A stretch of DNA of 64,000 nt. It comes from Monodelphis domestica (taxonomy: Eukaryota; Chordata; Mammalia; Didelphimorphia; Didelphidae). Shown piece after piece: positions 10,172 to 21,991 of the stretch. Numbering within the stretch: the stretch's first letter is position 1; every line of letters starts with the position of its first letter. The stretch is taken from NCBI RefSeq assembly GCF_027887165.1, contig NC_077232.1, forward strand, positions 82,151,399 through 82,215,398, in the 5' to 3' direction. The notes beneath the pieces were generated by a model. That model was not told the origin of the DNA, did not search any database, and saw nothing but the letters and a program-made list of their open reading frames with translations. Position numbers and translations under genes: made by a program.

Positions 10172-12715
10172 TGGAGTATAGATTAAGAGCTAGAAGAAAT
10201 CTTGGAGATTAAGTGGTCCAGCAATAAGTATCCTAACACAGGCCATCCCACTCCAAACCCATTTAACTTTCTACTAGTAGTACCTTGGAAGTCAGTTAAT
10301 TCCTCATAAAAAAGTGCTTTCCAAATTTTTAGATTTGGAAACTAAGGTCTAGATATGCTAAAATGACTTTACAGCTAGTTGAGTGAGTAACAGCTCAGAG
10401 GAGAATCCAGGCCTCCCACTCTATCCACTCCACTATGTTGCTTCTCAAGCCTATTCCAAAATGATAAACTTCTGTTGTAACTTAATACTGATTTGCAGAA
10501 TTGGAGATGGGAGAAGAGACAAAACATGCGATAAACTTCTCTTGACATTTGAGTACCTGACTCTGGTGCTGGTGGTGGGAAGGGGTAGAGAAGGACAGAC
10601 TTGGGCCCTTCGAAGATAAAGAATGGCCAGTAATGGGAAGGGGTATGCCAGGGAGGAGGGCAAGCTTTAAGGAAGGAAATAGAGGGAAGTGGAAAATCAT
10701 AGGATCATAGATTTAAAATTAGAAGGAACTAAAGATTATCTCACCAACCAACTCCCTCATTTTTCAGATGAGAAAACATAAAGCAGGATCTTTCTTGTAC
10801 CGCAGGAAGTAATGAGGTCCTTGGTTTGAGGCTTGAAGGATTTCTTTGGGGCTCTAGGGAGAGAGATGAAGGGACTTTGGCTGGGATCTGGAGTCAAAGG
10901 AAACTCCAAGAAGAGGTCTTTGGAGCTGAGGCAGAGGTTTAGAGAGGTCTGGATTTTAATATTCAAGGGGGGACTTGGAAGAAAGATTTGAAGTTGAGTA
11001 GAGTTCAGGATAGTGTACTTGTGAACAGAAGTGAAGTCAAACTTTAGGGAAGAAGAGAAGGAATTTAGAATTTAGCTTTATGTCTTCTGGATTTTCTCTC
11101 ATGATTTCAAACACTCATTCGTTTGTGTGGGGATGACTTTAATGAGCTGTGGTTAATGTACATATAGAAGATATATTATGCTTGAATTCTAAAGAAGGTT
11201 TTCCATCCAAGTTCCCTGACTTTGTGGCTTGCAACAGGCAGTGGGATATTTCTATAATTAGCAGATATTCTGTTGATTTTCAAATCGGAGTTGAACAAGT
11301 TGACTGCATTGTTTTCAGGGAAGACTGCCCCAGGGGTTAGGGAGCTTACATTTCACCACTAGTAACCTTTTTGTTTGTTTTTGTTTTGTCTGTGATATGA
11401 AAGTTATTCTCTTTGATGGCCCTAGTCACTGTTAATATACTGGTCACATTATAATTGATTCTTTTATTATCCTTTGATGATATTTAATTTCAGCTTTACT
11501 GAAAGGATTTTCAAACTTTCTGATTTCAAGACTCTTTTTACACCCCTAAAAATTGCTGAAGAACCCCTCTCCCCCAAAAGAGTTTTTGTTTATGTGGGTT
11601 ATAGCTACCAATAGTTCCCTTATTAGAAATTAAAATATCTTCGTATTCTGAGCTTTGCATTAATTAGTGTTATTAATAGTTTTGAACTTGCAGACTCCCT
11701 GAGTCTTAGGGACCTCTAGGGGTCCTGAACCCCACCTTTGAGAATTATTACTTTATCAGATTACCTATATATAGCTTGATACAATTTTTTCCCCTGTAAA
11801 CATAGAGCCAATTAAATGTAGTAAAATTAAAAGGCATAATGAAGAGAATAGCATATAATTTACGACCTTATTAAATTACTCACATAAGTGACATCTGTTA
11901 GCTAGAAAAACAACTAAGAAGCTTTTAGTTTTCACATGCATATTTGGAGTTTATGAAATTTCTGTCAGCATTCATTTTACTTTAACAGTAATGCTCTTGA
12001 CTTTGCTGGAGAAATAATTGGAATAATTCTTCTAGTTTCTAAACAGTGACTTTTGCATTAATGAATAGGAGCCCCAGCCAGTTCTGCCACCATCATTGTG
12101 GAGTGCATCTGTGGTTCTCAGATTACCACCAACAGGCTATTGATGTGGCTGGAAGTGCATTGCTGTTTGTCAACAGCCCTGCCCTTGATTAGAAGCTGAG
12201 GTCTGTTCTGGAGAATGTGACCCATCAAAGAACGCTATTCTGTAGGGCCAGTTTGGGAGAGACTATTATCTTAAGAGTTTGAGGATTCAGCAAAACTCAA
12301 ATGAAATAGTGCTTGCAAAATACTTTGTAACTTAAGGGTGTGGGTACAATCTCCTTTTATAATTGTTTTTCACATTTTAAAGAACAGATAAAAAATATTG
12401 TTTAACTTGAGTTTGACCTTTTAGAATAGGTGACTCCAAAGCACACAGCTTCACATTTTCCTTGCATAGCTTCTGGGCACAGCACCATCAGTTGAGGTTT
12501 CTGCTAGTTAAGTGATATCACAACAAGATAGCTAACAGAAGATAAGCTTACACAAAGTTGGAATGACAAGAGTGCTTTTCCTCCCCAACAACTTATTATC
12601 TTCATTATGATGAAGCACTGGAGTATTTTAAGCCTCAGACTGAATAGCTGTATGCCTCAGATATCTTTTTAATTGGTTGTCAGCAGTATGCTAAATAAAT
12701 AACATAATTCTTTTT
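10172..12715. other. Intron 1 stretch, old repeats and unique DNA
   Basis: A decayed MIR/CORE-like piece lies near 10310-10440 and another near 10695-10790 ('ttcagatgagaaaacataa'). The block at about 12060-12260 is richer in G+C and has no repeat features that I recognise. No exon is evident. Confidence 0.4.
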
Positions 12716-12918
12716 GTTAAAACTCTTACCCTCTGTCTTAGAATTGATACAGATGTCAATTCTAAGTCAGAAGAGCGGTAAGGGCTGGGCAGTTGGGGTT
12801 AAGTGACTTGCCCAGGGTCACACAGCTAGGAAGTATCTGAGGTCATATTTGAATCTAGGACCTCCTAACTAAAAAAAAAAAGCCCAGTGCTTTAGCCCCT
12901 GAACCACCTACCTTCCTC
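12716..12918 (-). mobile_element. tRNA-derived SINE, L1-tailed
   Basis: On the minus strand the order is a 5' head near 12918, B-box region, 'gggcaagtcacttaacccc', the GAATTGACATCTG..GTATCAATTC block and an A-tail at the left. It has an internal A-run near 12872. It is moderately diverged. Confidence 0.85.
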
Positions 12919-13043
12919 TATGCTTAATTCTTATTACTGAACTGACTGATGCTTGTGATACGATTACCTGTGTGAACTTTAGACAAAGTGCATCTCTTTA
13001 AGCTGGTAAAATGAGGAAGTTAGATGAAATATCCTATAATACC

Positions 13044-13586
13044 TGTGATTTTTAAAATCTCCATCTTGCTTGGTCTAGCACCCGAAATTGTGCACACCCA
13101 CACTACACAGGCATGTGCTAGTCAATGACAAATCAGAAATAACTAACTGCCCACTTGGGCTGTCCTAAGCCAGGCTTGAGCCACCAAGGCACTTGTGAGG
13201 CAGAGGAAGTGATATAGAGAGCAGCCTCTAGAGTTCGAGCACTTCCTGGGGACAGAGCTAGGCGCCAGTATGTGCTAGGAACTTGAGCAGAGAGGAGGCC
13301 CGAAGACAGCTTTCCTTCAGATCGGTCATGTGAGTCAAGGACTAATTCTCCTCTCTACCTTGGCCTTTGGGCCTAAACTCCCTCTGGCTCTGCCAGAAGG
13401 TTGAGTTAATCTTTTTCCTTTTCCCCTTCTTTCCTTCTCTCCCTCTCCTTCTCTCTTACTCCCCTTGTAATTAAACCACCATAAACTCCATTCTGACTTG
13501 AGTGTTTCATTTTAGGAATTTCATAAGTAAATTCCTTGGCGACCATAAATATTATATCAATCTTCAAAAGTGATTTCACTATAACA
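13044..13586 (+). mobile_element. Solo LTR, sense strand, inside intron 1
   Basis: Proposed ends are TGTGATTT and ATAACA. The flanks are TACC and CACC, an imperfect 4-bp duplication. The right third is closely related to the LTR at 5374-6339: a C/T-rich tract, 'cttgtaattaaac' with ATTAAA at 13470-13475, 'gacttgagtgtttcatttta', 'attccttggcgacc' and an A/T-rich end. The left boundary is less certain than the right. Confidence 0.6.
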
Positions 13587-15597
13587 CACCCTTTCCAGCT
13601 CTAAAATTGTGAACCTTTGCTTTCCTACAATTCTTTATTGTGTTTATTTGGTAGAACACTTTAGCTTTCTGTCCACTAATGCATATTTAGAGGGAAGTGT
13701 CATGGGGTACTATCCTGATAGATTACTAGGATCTTTTAAATGTAACTGTCCCATTTCAACGGGAGAAGATGAAATAAACTATCAGACATTTAAGCTACTT
13801 AGCTCTCTTTTGAAATGGACACATGTAGATGAATGTACATTTATGTATGGATGAAAATCTCTGTGGACTTCAATTTTCACTTCTGTAAAATAGATATTAT
13901 ATTGTCCTGCCTCCTTCCTCGGGTTCTTGTGTCTTCGTCTTTCTGAAGGGGAGTGGAAAGGGCACTGGACTCTTCATCACAAGTCTTGGACTTGATTTTT
14001 TGATCTAACTTAATAGTTGTGCGAAATTGAACAAAATTATACTCTCTGAGCCTTAGTCTCCATATATAAAATGGAAATAGTAGTTTTACTACCTTATACC
14101 CCTGATGGGAGGCTTAAATGAAATAGTGGTTGCAAAGTACTTTGCAACTTAAGCAATCCTATATTAATATAAGCTATTAGTAAAAACCTTAAAGCATTAT
14201 AGAAATGAGCTGCAATTATTATGAAGTATAACTAAAGTAATGGGATAGGATTCCATAAACCTAACAGGAATTAATATCTTTACTGCATAGCCCACCTTGC
14301 TCATATATGATGTCCAAAAATAGAAACTATACTCATCTGTAAAGTAATTTCCTGTGCTTCTATAATATTTAAAATTTTTAACACTTTCTTCACAACAACC
14401 CCGTAAAGCAGGTAATATAATGATACCTATCCCCATTTTGCAAATGAGAAAAACAGACCCAGAAGTAAAGTGATTTTGAACATAATCACTAAAGATTGTC
14501 AGACTGGGACCTGAACTCAGGTTTTTTGATACCAACTTTAGATTTCTTTCTGCAGCTAGGGAAGAGGAAAACGTTGAAGTAGGTTTGTTTAAAGTTTCAA
14601 AGAATTAGGTAGTCCTAAAAATGGTGTAGCACTGGACCTTGTACTATTGGCAGTTTAACAAAAGGAGAAAATAAAATGGACATACCAAACAATCATAGGA
14701 TTTTAGGGTTGGTGAGCTACTCTACCCCCCTCATTTTAGAGTTACTTGCCTGGCCTGAAAGACCATTAGTTTAGCCCCATGTTTATATATATCCACCTGC
14801 CCTTGCATGTTCATACACATCTATACACTTAAACATTTATACCTATTAATATCTCTAGATTTTTGGAAGTAGATGGAATCTATACAAATATATATAGTAC
14901 ATATAGTATACAACATATGCCATGTATATACAGTATTTGCAGTATATGTTATGTCATATTAGAGTGTAAACCACTAGAAGGCAGAGACCAATTGTTTTTG
15001 CATAATGCCTAGTATATTGTTTATATTAAATAAATGTTAAGTAAAAAGCCGTAAACTTTGTCCTTGCCTAATTTGCTAGTTACAGGTCCTTTTGAAAATG
15101 AAAGGGATTACATACTATACACACTGGACTATGGATTTTCCTTTTTCTAGGGGATTAGAACCACTCAAAAGTATAATGTGTTAAAAAATTATATCAGTAA
15201 ACCTGATCTCTACTTTTCAAATAAACATGCTAGATTTACATATACCGTATTCAGCACTTCCTTTCCACACTTAAAAAAATAGCTGGCTGTGAGATCCTAC
15301 TTGATATGAATTCTTAATCTTACAAAAGATGGGCTGCAGGTGTCAGTCATAAATATTAATGTAGGCATGTAGTTACTTGCTCATTGGAAGCACATAGGCT
15401 CTGGGGGTGCAGTAGATTTTCTTTCTTCTCAATTTAGTGCATTGCACCTTGTAGAGAGATACTTTTCCCCTCTCTGTCTGGCAATTCATTCTCTTGCACT
15501 TCTGCTTTACATCAGGAGTGGAAAAGAGGCAGAGGTAAGCTAAGCAGAGAGCTCTCTTCAAAGTACTTAAGTACTCGCATCGTGTTAGGCAAATTAT
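13587..15597. other. Intron 1 stretch with decayed MIR-like SINEs
   Basis: MIR/THER-like pieces are visible near 14030-14160 ('gtctccatatataaaatgga') and 14380-14530 ('ccccattttgcaaatgagaa'). The rest is A/T-rich with no recognised element and no exon. Confidence 0.4.
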
Positions 15598-15840
15598 AAT
15601 GATAACTAATATTTATATGGTGCTTTAAGGTTAATAAAGCTTTTCTTAAATGCTTATTATACTACTCCATGAAGGAGGGAATGCAAATGTTATTCCCATT
15701 TTGTAGATGAGGAAATAGGCTCAGAAATTATGACTTTTCCCAGGGGGGTGGTGTCACCCAACTAGTTAATATAGAAGGCAGACTCTAAGTGTAGGTCTCT
15801 GGTCTAAATCTAGTGGCTTTCCTGTAACAGCATGCTGACA
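15598..15840 (+). mobile_element. MIR/THER-like SINE
   Basis: The order 'aatatttatatggtgcttta', 'ttcccattttgtagatgagg', 'ctcagaaattatgactttt' and 'tctggtctaaatctagtggc' is that of a long CORE-SINE copy. The copy near 55750-55995 has the same arrangement. Confidence 0.6.
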
Positions 15841-15859
15841 TCATATATTATGTGCTTAA

Positions 15860-16035
15860 GCTATATGTGTTGAAGGGTGGCGTGACTGAGAAGAGTCAGG
15901 CTTTCAGTCAGGCTCAAATCTGGCCTCAGATACTTCCTCCCTGTATGACCTTGGACAAGTCACTTAATGCCTTTTATTTAGCCTTTGCCCTTCTGTCCTA
16001 GGATTATTACTGGGATAGAAAATAAGGGTTAATGA
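15860..16035 (+). mobile_element. tRNA-derived SINE, L1-tailed, diverged
   Basis: It shows 'tctggcctcagatacttcc', 'ttggacaagtcacttaatgc', 'cctttgcccttctgtcctag' and a final 'aataagggttaatgaaaag'. The head is shortened compared with the copy at 38609. Confidence 0.75.
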
Positions 16036-17480
16036 AAAGATATAATTGCTGAATATAAATTTAACAACATCAAGGCTAATAGAATGACTAATGCTGAGTT
16101 ATTTCTCGCAATAAAAGATAATTAAATAATATGTTGTGAGGGTATTTTTCAGCTTTTTTTTTCTAATACTAGACTAACAAATACCTATTTCCAAATTTCA
16201 TAATACAGTTTTCTAGGTCTTGTTTAAAATTGTTTAGCTCTAAGAATAGCAATTAATTATATTCCCTATAATGTGTTTAGGTAAATATCTTTAAAAGTTA
16301 TCATGATTAAAATTTGTCTCTGATTTCTCCAGCTCTTTCTAATCTTTTATTATTCAATGGTTATATTTACTGTTGAGAGAGCATTTTTCTAAGTAGTTAA
16401 TCACCATGGCATGTCAAACTGTGACTTCTTCCTATTTTAGACTGGTTATGAAGAAGAATAGAGGAAAAGAATGTCTGTGGAATAAAATCTAGGCATTTTG
16501 CTATATGTGAGAATATTTGGGGAGCATCTTGGAGGTCTTTTCAAAATCTGAAGATCTGGTTTGAAATGATCATACCTCAAGCACTTATGTGGCTTAAATT
16601 CATAAAGATAGAGTTCTAAACAATCAAATTTAGAGTTTATTCTATTTATTGTGTTGCTAATAATAATGTGGCTAATAATGGCTAGACTTCTGTTTAACTG
16701 GGTAGAAAGAAGAGTACTAGGTGTTGAGTAGTGGGTAGAAGTAGGTAGGACTTCTAGGTAGATATTGCTTTTTTTTTTTAAACAGATGACTTTCTAATTC
16801 TCAATGCTATCTATAAGAGGAATAGGCTTTTTTTTCAGACTGTAGTATGTTGCTCTTCACTAAAGGTTTTTTAGGTGGATGTTGGGTGATTTCATTTTGA
16901 TGATAATGTACAAGGAATTCTCACTTTCCATAGCATAGATGGGATCTCTGAGGTACTTTCCAACTCTGAGATTCTGTGACATCTTGTACCAGAACTAAGT
17001 TACTAACCTAATCCTCAGAAGCCACTCTGAAGCTTTTTTTTCACCTAAATATATAAAAGTGTCAGTTTGCCCATGAAGGCTATGACATATGTTTTTGAGA
17101 GAACACTTTAAAAAAATTAAACTTTCATCTGAACAAACTTGATGCTAAAAGCAATTTTCTTAATAGTTTTTTGGTTCTTGCTTTTAATGACTAGTCATAT
17201 TTAAGTAAGCAATCTGTTATTTTCTTTTCCTAGATTGAAATTTATGATAGAAGAAATTTATTTTAGCAATACCAATTAGTAATATTTCCAGAGAGCTTCG
17301 GTAGAAATGAAGTCTTTGTTTCTTTCTTCACTTCAGAGTATTTTTGATAGTTTACTGATCATGTTTCTTTAATCTGAATTATTTTAAAATATAATAAAAA
17401 TTCTTGGATTTTAAATTAAAATACAATCCCCCCTGAAGTAGGTGTTAAAAAACATCAAGTTTAGCTCAGAATGGTGGAAG
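16036..17480. other. Intron 1 stretch, mostly unassigned
   Basis: A short CR1/L3-type 3' end is visible near 16925-16982 ('ctttccaactctgagattct' followed by GTGACAT). The stretch just left of 17480 probably includes retroviral internal sequence belonging to the LTR on its right, but it has no recognisable gene. Confidence 0.4.
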
Positions 17481-17500
17481 GGTCCCTTTGTGGTCGTCAT
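17481..17500 (-). other. Retroviral primer-binding site, tRNA-Arg-like
   Basis: Read on the minus strand the site is TGACGACCACAAAGGGACC. From memory of the vertebrate tRNA-Arg (CCG/TCG) 3' end, the complement begins TGGCGACCACGAAGGGAC, so the site matches with only two mismatches over that length. It lies 4 nt beyond the LTR edge at 17505, where a primer-binding site should be. Confidence 0.6.
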
Positions 17501-17504
17501 AAAC

Positions 17505-18749
17505 TGTAATATTTAAAATAGTTCTTTGCCATAAACTGTAGTGAGTTAAAATGGTGGAAGATATAAATTGTGATAGATATAAGAGAGAGTGAGTAAATTT
17601 GACCGCAGGAAATATGTTTCACTACAGTGTCTTGGGTTTTAAATCAAATATAAGGTGGTCGCCAGGGAATATATTCCCAATTATGAATATACCCAAGTCA
17701 ACTGGGTTTTATAGAGAATTTCATTAATAATACAATGAGTAATCAAAGAAAGAGAGAGAGAGAGAGAAAGTATAAGTATGAAGGGCCTTAAGCCAACATG
17801 GCCTAGACCTGAGTCTTAAGACAGATCAGTCAGTTAGTCTTTTATCACTCACCACAAGGTCTGTCTAAGCAAGGGTTCTAGTGACACCAGGCCAGCTCCA
17901 TCTCAGCTGACTTTACCAGAGAGCTCCAGCGAGACCTCCTTAGAGATTGTCCTCCAAGAGCTTCCCTTCTCCAGAGCCTCTCTCAAGAGATTCTTCCCAA
18001 GCGATCCTCATAAGAGATTTTCCAAAAGGATTCTCTTCTCAAGAGATCTTCAAAGGGCCTCCTCCAAAAGGATCTATCTCCAAGGATCCCAGGAATATAT
18101 CTCTAAGCATCTAAGGATTTATTTCCAAGGATCCCTTGCTCAAGAGATTCCTTTTCTTATATAGGGTTTTTTTTCCTATGTCACCTCCCCCAAGTTCTTC
18201 CATCTACCAATCACCTTAGATGTTTTCTAAAAGACAGCCCATCTGAATTCCAGCTAAGTCGACTAATCCCCTCAGTAAGTCTGAACCAGAGAAAACACTG
18301 CTGTGTCGACTAATCCCATCAAGAGAAAACCTGCCCGACCTTTATAGGTACCTAGCATCCCATTGTATCAATTCTAAAAACAGGCATGGCTCAAAGAACT
18401 CCCTGCCTCATCATAAGTATGGGTCCAAGTACTTTCATTGTTTAGCAAGGAGTTTTTTCCCCTAAAGCAGTCTTAAGTACAGATGGAGTAGAGGTCCTCC
18501 CATAGCAAGGAGTTTTCTCCCCTAAAGCAGTCTTAAGTACAGATGGAGTAGAGGTCCTCCCATAGCAAGGAGTTTTCTCCCCTAAAGCAGTCTTAAGTAC
18601 GGGTGGAGTAGAGGTCCTCTCATTTCTGATCCTGGCGAGTTCTCACATCAAAATGGGGAATGTTTCCAGTAGGGAATTTGTTCTAATGGAGGATTCCTCA
18701 ATGTGGAAATTTTTAACATTCACAAGTCTGAGAAATTTCAAGATTTACA
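17505..18749 (-). mobile_element. 5' LTR of an antisense class I-like ERV
   Basis: On the minus strand it starts TGTAAATCTTGAAATTTC at 18749 and ends ATTACA at 17505. The start resembles that of the LTR at 5374. A primer-binding site follows directly, so this is a 5' LTR with a scrap of internal sequence, not a clean solo LTR. U3 carries three 60-bp tandem repeats. A TATA-like 'cctatataag' motif occurs near 18160 in minus-strand sense. A second TGGCGACCACC motif lies inside the LTR near 17650. Internal genes and the 3' LTR are missing. Confidence 0.65.
18444..18623. repeat. Three 60-bp tandem repeats in LTR U3
   Basis: The unit begins AGCAAGGAGTTTTCTCCCCT and ends GAGGTCCTCCCAT. Three consecutive copies occur at exactly 60-bp spacing. 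Copies 1 and 2 are nearly identical and copy 3 differs at a few positions at its right end. Their U3 location recalls the enhancer direct repeats of gammaretroviral LTRs. Confidence 0.95.
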
Positions 18750-19159
18750 TTTTTGAGCTTTGGACATATGAGAGGAGGAAAAAGATAGAATGTTGACCAG
18801 TCTCTTGCAACCTGTTTAAGGAATTACTCCATCTTGCTACTTATTTAGCAACCCAGAAGTATTCTTGTCATTGTTGAGCGAATTTTCATTAGTGCTTTAT
18901 AACTGACAAAAATGATGTACAACACAGCATTTTTACAGTTTTTTCTACTTAATATACATTTTTAAACCTACTATTATATGAAATACAGTTTTTAGTTATG
19001 TGCACAGGGCTGAACCTTTGCTTAATTCTATTTCTTAATTTAACCTCTTCATTATGGGGCTCCTTGTTTTCCTTAATTACTAAAAATAGATTAAAAGCAA
19101 TTATAGCTACTATTAGTTTTGGGGAATTGGACTATTTGTTATGTATCCTGACATTCCAT

Positions 19160-20410
19160 AGACTTTTCAGAGTTAGAAGAATCTTTAAAGGCCATTTAGT
19201 CCAAATCATGTACTTGGCCAAGATTTTCCTCTTTAACATTCCCACAAAGTCATCATCTAACCTTAAATTGAAGGCTTCTACTAAGAACCCACAATTCTCC
19301 AAGATATCCCATTCAAATTCTGGATATCTTTAATTTTTAGAAAGTTGTTCAATAGAGCAAGCCTAAGTCTCTGCATCATTATAACTTCCATCCACTATTC
19401 CTAATTTTTGCTCATGATATCTCTTTGCCTTCAAATTCCCTCTTAACTCTTTGGTTTTTAGGGATAAATATCCCTGGGCTAAATGTTTTTTAACTTTAGT
19501 CTCTAGACTTCTCACCATTCAGCATATCTCTGGCTGTTCTTTTGCTTATTAATTAACTTTCTAAAATGGTGTACCCAGAACGAGGCACAATTTTCCAGAT
19601 GAGATCTAATCAAGGCATAGAACTTCAGGATTGTTACCTTTCTTAATTGTTATTTCTTAATATTACATACTAATATTATAGTATTTTGGGGGTTTTTTGG
19701 CCGTCAAGTTGCATTCAGCTCATATTGAAGCTTCTATTTCACCAAATCCCCATGTTTTTTATAATTGTCTAGTCATATTCACTGTTACCACCATCTCATG
19801 CTTTTTGGCACCCAAGAGTAGAACTTTACTTTTCTCTTTATTAAAATTTACCCTGTTATTACACTCAGCTCTTCATTATAGCCTTTTGAGATATTTTTGA
19901 ATCCTGATTATATGTTAGGTATCCCAGTGTGTTAGCTATCCTTCCCACTTTGTTGTTATTTGCATATTTGATAAACATATCATGTATGATTTCAACCAAG
20001 TAATTGATAAATATATTAAACTAAATAGGGCCAAGGACATATTCCTGGTACAGCTGGATAATGCAATGGATAGTGCTAGGCCTGGAGTCAGGAAGACTTC
20101 AAACTTGGTTTCAGAAATTAGCTTCGGCAAGTCAATTGACCCTGTTTGCCTCAGTTTCCTCATCTGTCAAATGAACTGGAAGAGAATTATTGCCATTTAA
20201 TATTATTGCCAAGAAAAGCCTAAATGAAGTCAGAAAGAGTCAGACACAACTATAAAGACTGAATAATAATAAATAAGAAGGACACATCCCTATGGCATTC
20301 CACTGAATATGTCCTTCCAAGTTGACAATAGACTACTCTTTGGACTTTAGGAACACAGGATTCTGATTATAGAGGCAGACCCACAAAACTATTTTGCTCT
20401 CTTTGATTCC
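19160..20410 (-). mobile_element. L3/CR1-like LINE fragment, split by a SINE
   Basis: The + strand shows the complement of CR1-clade 3' sequence: 'gtgtacccagaacgaggcac', 'ccagatgagatctaatcaag', 'tgttgttatttgcatatttg', 'aatagggccaaggacatatt', and after the SINE 'ccctatggcattccactgaa'. The matching halves on both sides of 20047-20275 show that the LINE was in place first. No open frame remains. Confidence 0.65.
20047..20275 (+). mobile_element. RTE-tailed tRNA-derived SINE inserted in L3/CR1
   Basis: A nearly complete copy: 'ggatagtgctaggcctggag', 'tttgcctcagtttcctcatc', 'tgaactggaagagaattatt', and the RTE-type tail 'aagagtcagacacaactata' followed by an AATAATAA end. It interrupts the LINE between 'cctgg' and 'ggacacatcc'. 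Confidence 0.75.
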
Positions 20411-21615
20411 CTGTCCAAACCAAAGTTTACTTTGGGAAAATCTCCAAATATACTTATGTCTGAGTTTCTACTAATATAGGCTGCTGAGGTCCTCTGTTCC
20501 TTTGTAAGCATTAAGAGTAACAGCAAGTATAGGACAAACCTTATTTTGCTTTACAGAAAATGTAGACGACATGAAGAACTTACCAGAGCCCATAAGCAGA
20601 TAAAGAAAACTCAGGCAAAGAGTTAAAATAGTTCCCCTTGGGAGGAGTTGACCTGGGGGCTATCAGTAGGGTGACACTCCAACATTTTGGTGAATCTCTA
20701 GCTTTTTCATAAGATCCTAGATAAGTGCTTCAAGATTAATTGCTTTCTGTGGTTTGGATTCTTTATGGGAGGCAAACACACTTTGGAGCTGCTAGATGGA
20801 CAGCTCCCTTCCCATCAGACCTGTGATGACTAAATGACTAACTGTAATAACTGGGTGGAACCATCACAGTCCCGTGCTTCCATGGTGTAGCTTTTAACAT
20901 TTGCTGCCCCTTTTGCTCCCAGGACTGTTGGGGTGATTGTTTTTTACTTTTAAGAGATATGGAGCTCAGGAATTCTCTCTAGAAGCCAGATTTCCAAATT
21001 TTGAAATTTGGGCTTAATTTTGATGAAACCCTCAAGACTGGTGTTGCTTACACAAGCTAGAATGATATATTCTGGGATCATGCTGCTTAGGACATTCTTT
21101 TCCTCTACATAGGTGATTGGGAACTTTGTCTATGAACTCCTATCTCAGGCCTGTTGGACAAAGTCACCTGCTTTTGCCATATATTTTGATAGGATCTCTA
21201 TCATTGTCTTGACTTCTGCCTTCTTGGGTCATTGTGTTTAGAATATAATGGGATAATATAATTAACCAAGGCATTAATGGTTTCTGTAGAGGGAGATTGC
21301 ACAGGTACAGGCACAGGCCATATCTGGCCTGATCTGTCCTCTGGACAGGGAAAAGGGAAAAAGGAAAAAAAAAGATGAAAAGATCCGAGCAAGTCTTTTA
21401 GTTGTCCATTTCCCCAAGATTCCTAGCCAATTAAGTCATCTTAGGGGTAGCCTTATCATGTAAACCAATTAGGAGTTGTCTTTGTTCTCCTTAGAAGGTA
21501 CCAACCCAACATTTCCATATTCTGTAGCCAAGAGGTGTTTGCATGCCTTAACTATAGGAAGGACTGCAGTAAAGAACATGAAGTTGATTGATTTTTTTTT
21601 ATCAACTCTGATTAG
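20411..21615. other. Intron 1 stretch, no feature recognised
   Basis: Apart from short A-runs I see no gene, no RNA gene and no repeat I can name. The flank of the provirus ends in TTAG at 21612-21615. Confidence 0.4.
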
Positions 21616-21980
21616 TGTAAAGATTAAAATTTAGGGGAGACTGGAGATATATGGAGATGGGGAGACTGAAGCAGGTAGAAATTAGTTTCTCTCTGCAAGG
21701 AGTATTATATTTTTAGAGGTTTATTGAAGATTAAGGATTAAAGAAAATACAGTATAAGAAACACGTGTCTAGGCCATAGAGAGGCCTAGACACAACCTCA
21801 CCTACATTATGAAAAAAAGCCACGCCTGCCCCCAAATGGAAGTCCAAGGGTCCTCAAAAGCCTTTGAATCAGCTTAAATACCTTCTCGATCTCGGCCCAG
21901 GTGAGATTACAAGGCATTCTGAGGAAGTGGAGCAAAGGCTCATGGGGATTGTAGTCCTGTATTCGAGTCTACTTTTTACA
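21616..21980 (-). repeat. 3' LTR of the pol-less provirus
   Basis: Bounded by TG at 21616 and CA at 21979-21980. It is near-identical to 25117-25481. It contains 'acacgtgtctaggccataga' and 'gattgtagtcctgtattcga', which make the pair easy to recognise. Confidence 0.9.
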
Positions 21981-21991
21981 TCCCCCGTTTG
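21981..21991 (-). other. Polypurine tract
   Basis: Read on the minus strand, AAACGGGGGA lies immediately before the TG of the 3' LTR. This is the expected plus-strand priming site of a retrovirus. Confidence 0.7.

Noticed and set aside
17401..17430. ATACAATCCCCCC as a second LTR edge with polypurine tract left of the 17505 LTR
   Set aside because: The sequence left of it does not resemble the 1245-bp LTR, so a 3' LTR could not be supported.
18444..18623. 60-bp repeats as a CRISPR or satellite array
   Set aside because: Only three direct units without spacers, placed in the U3 of an LTR.
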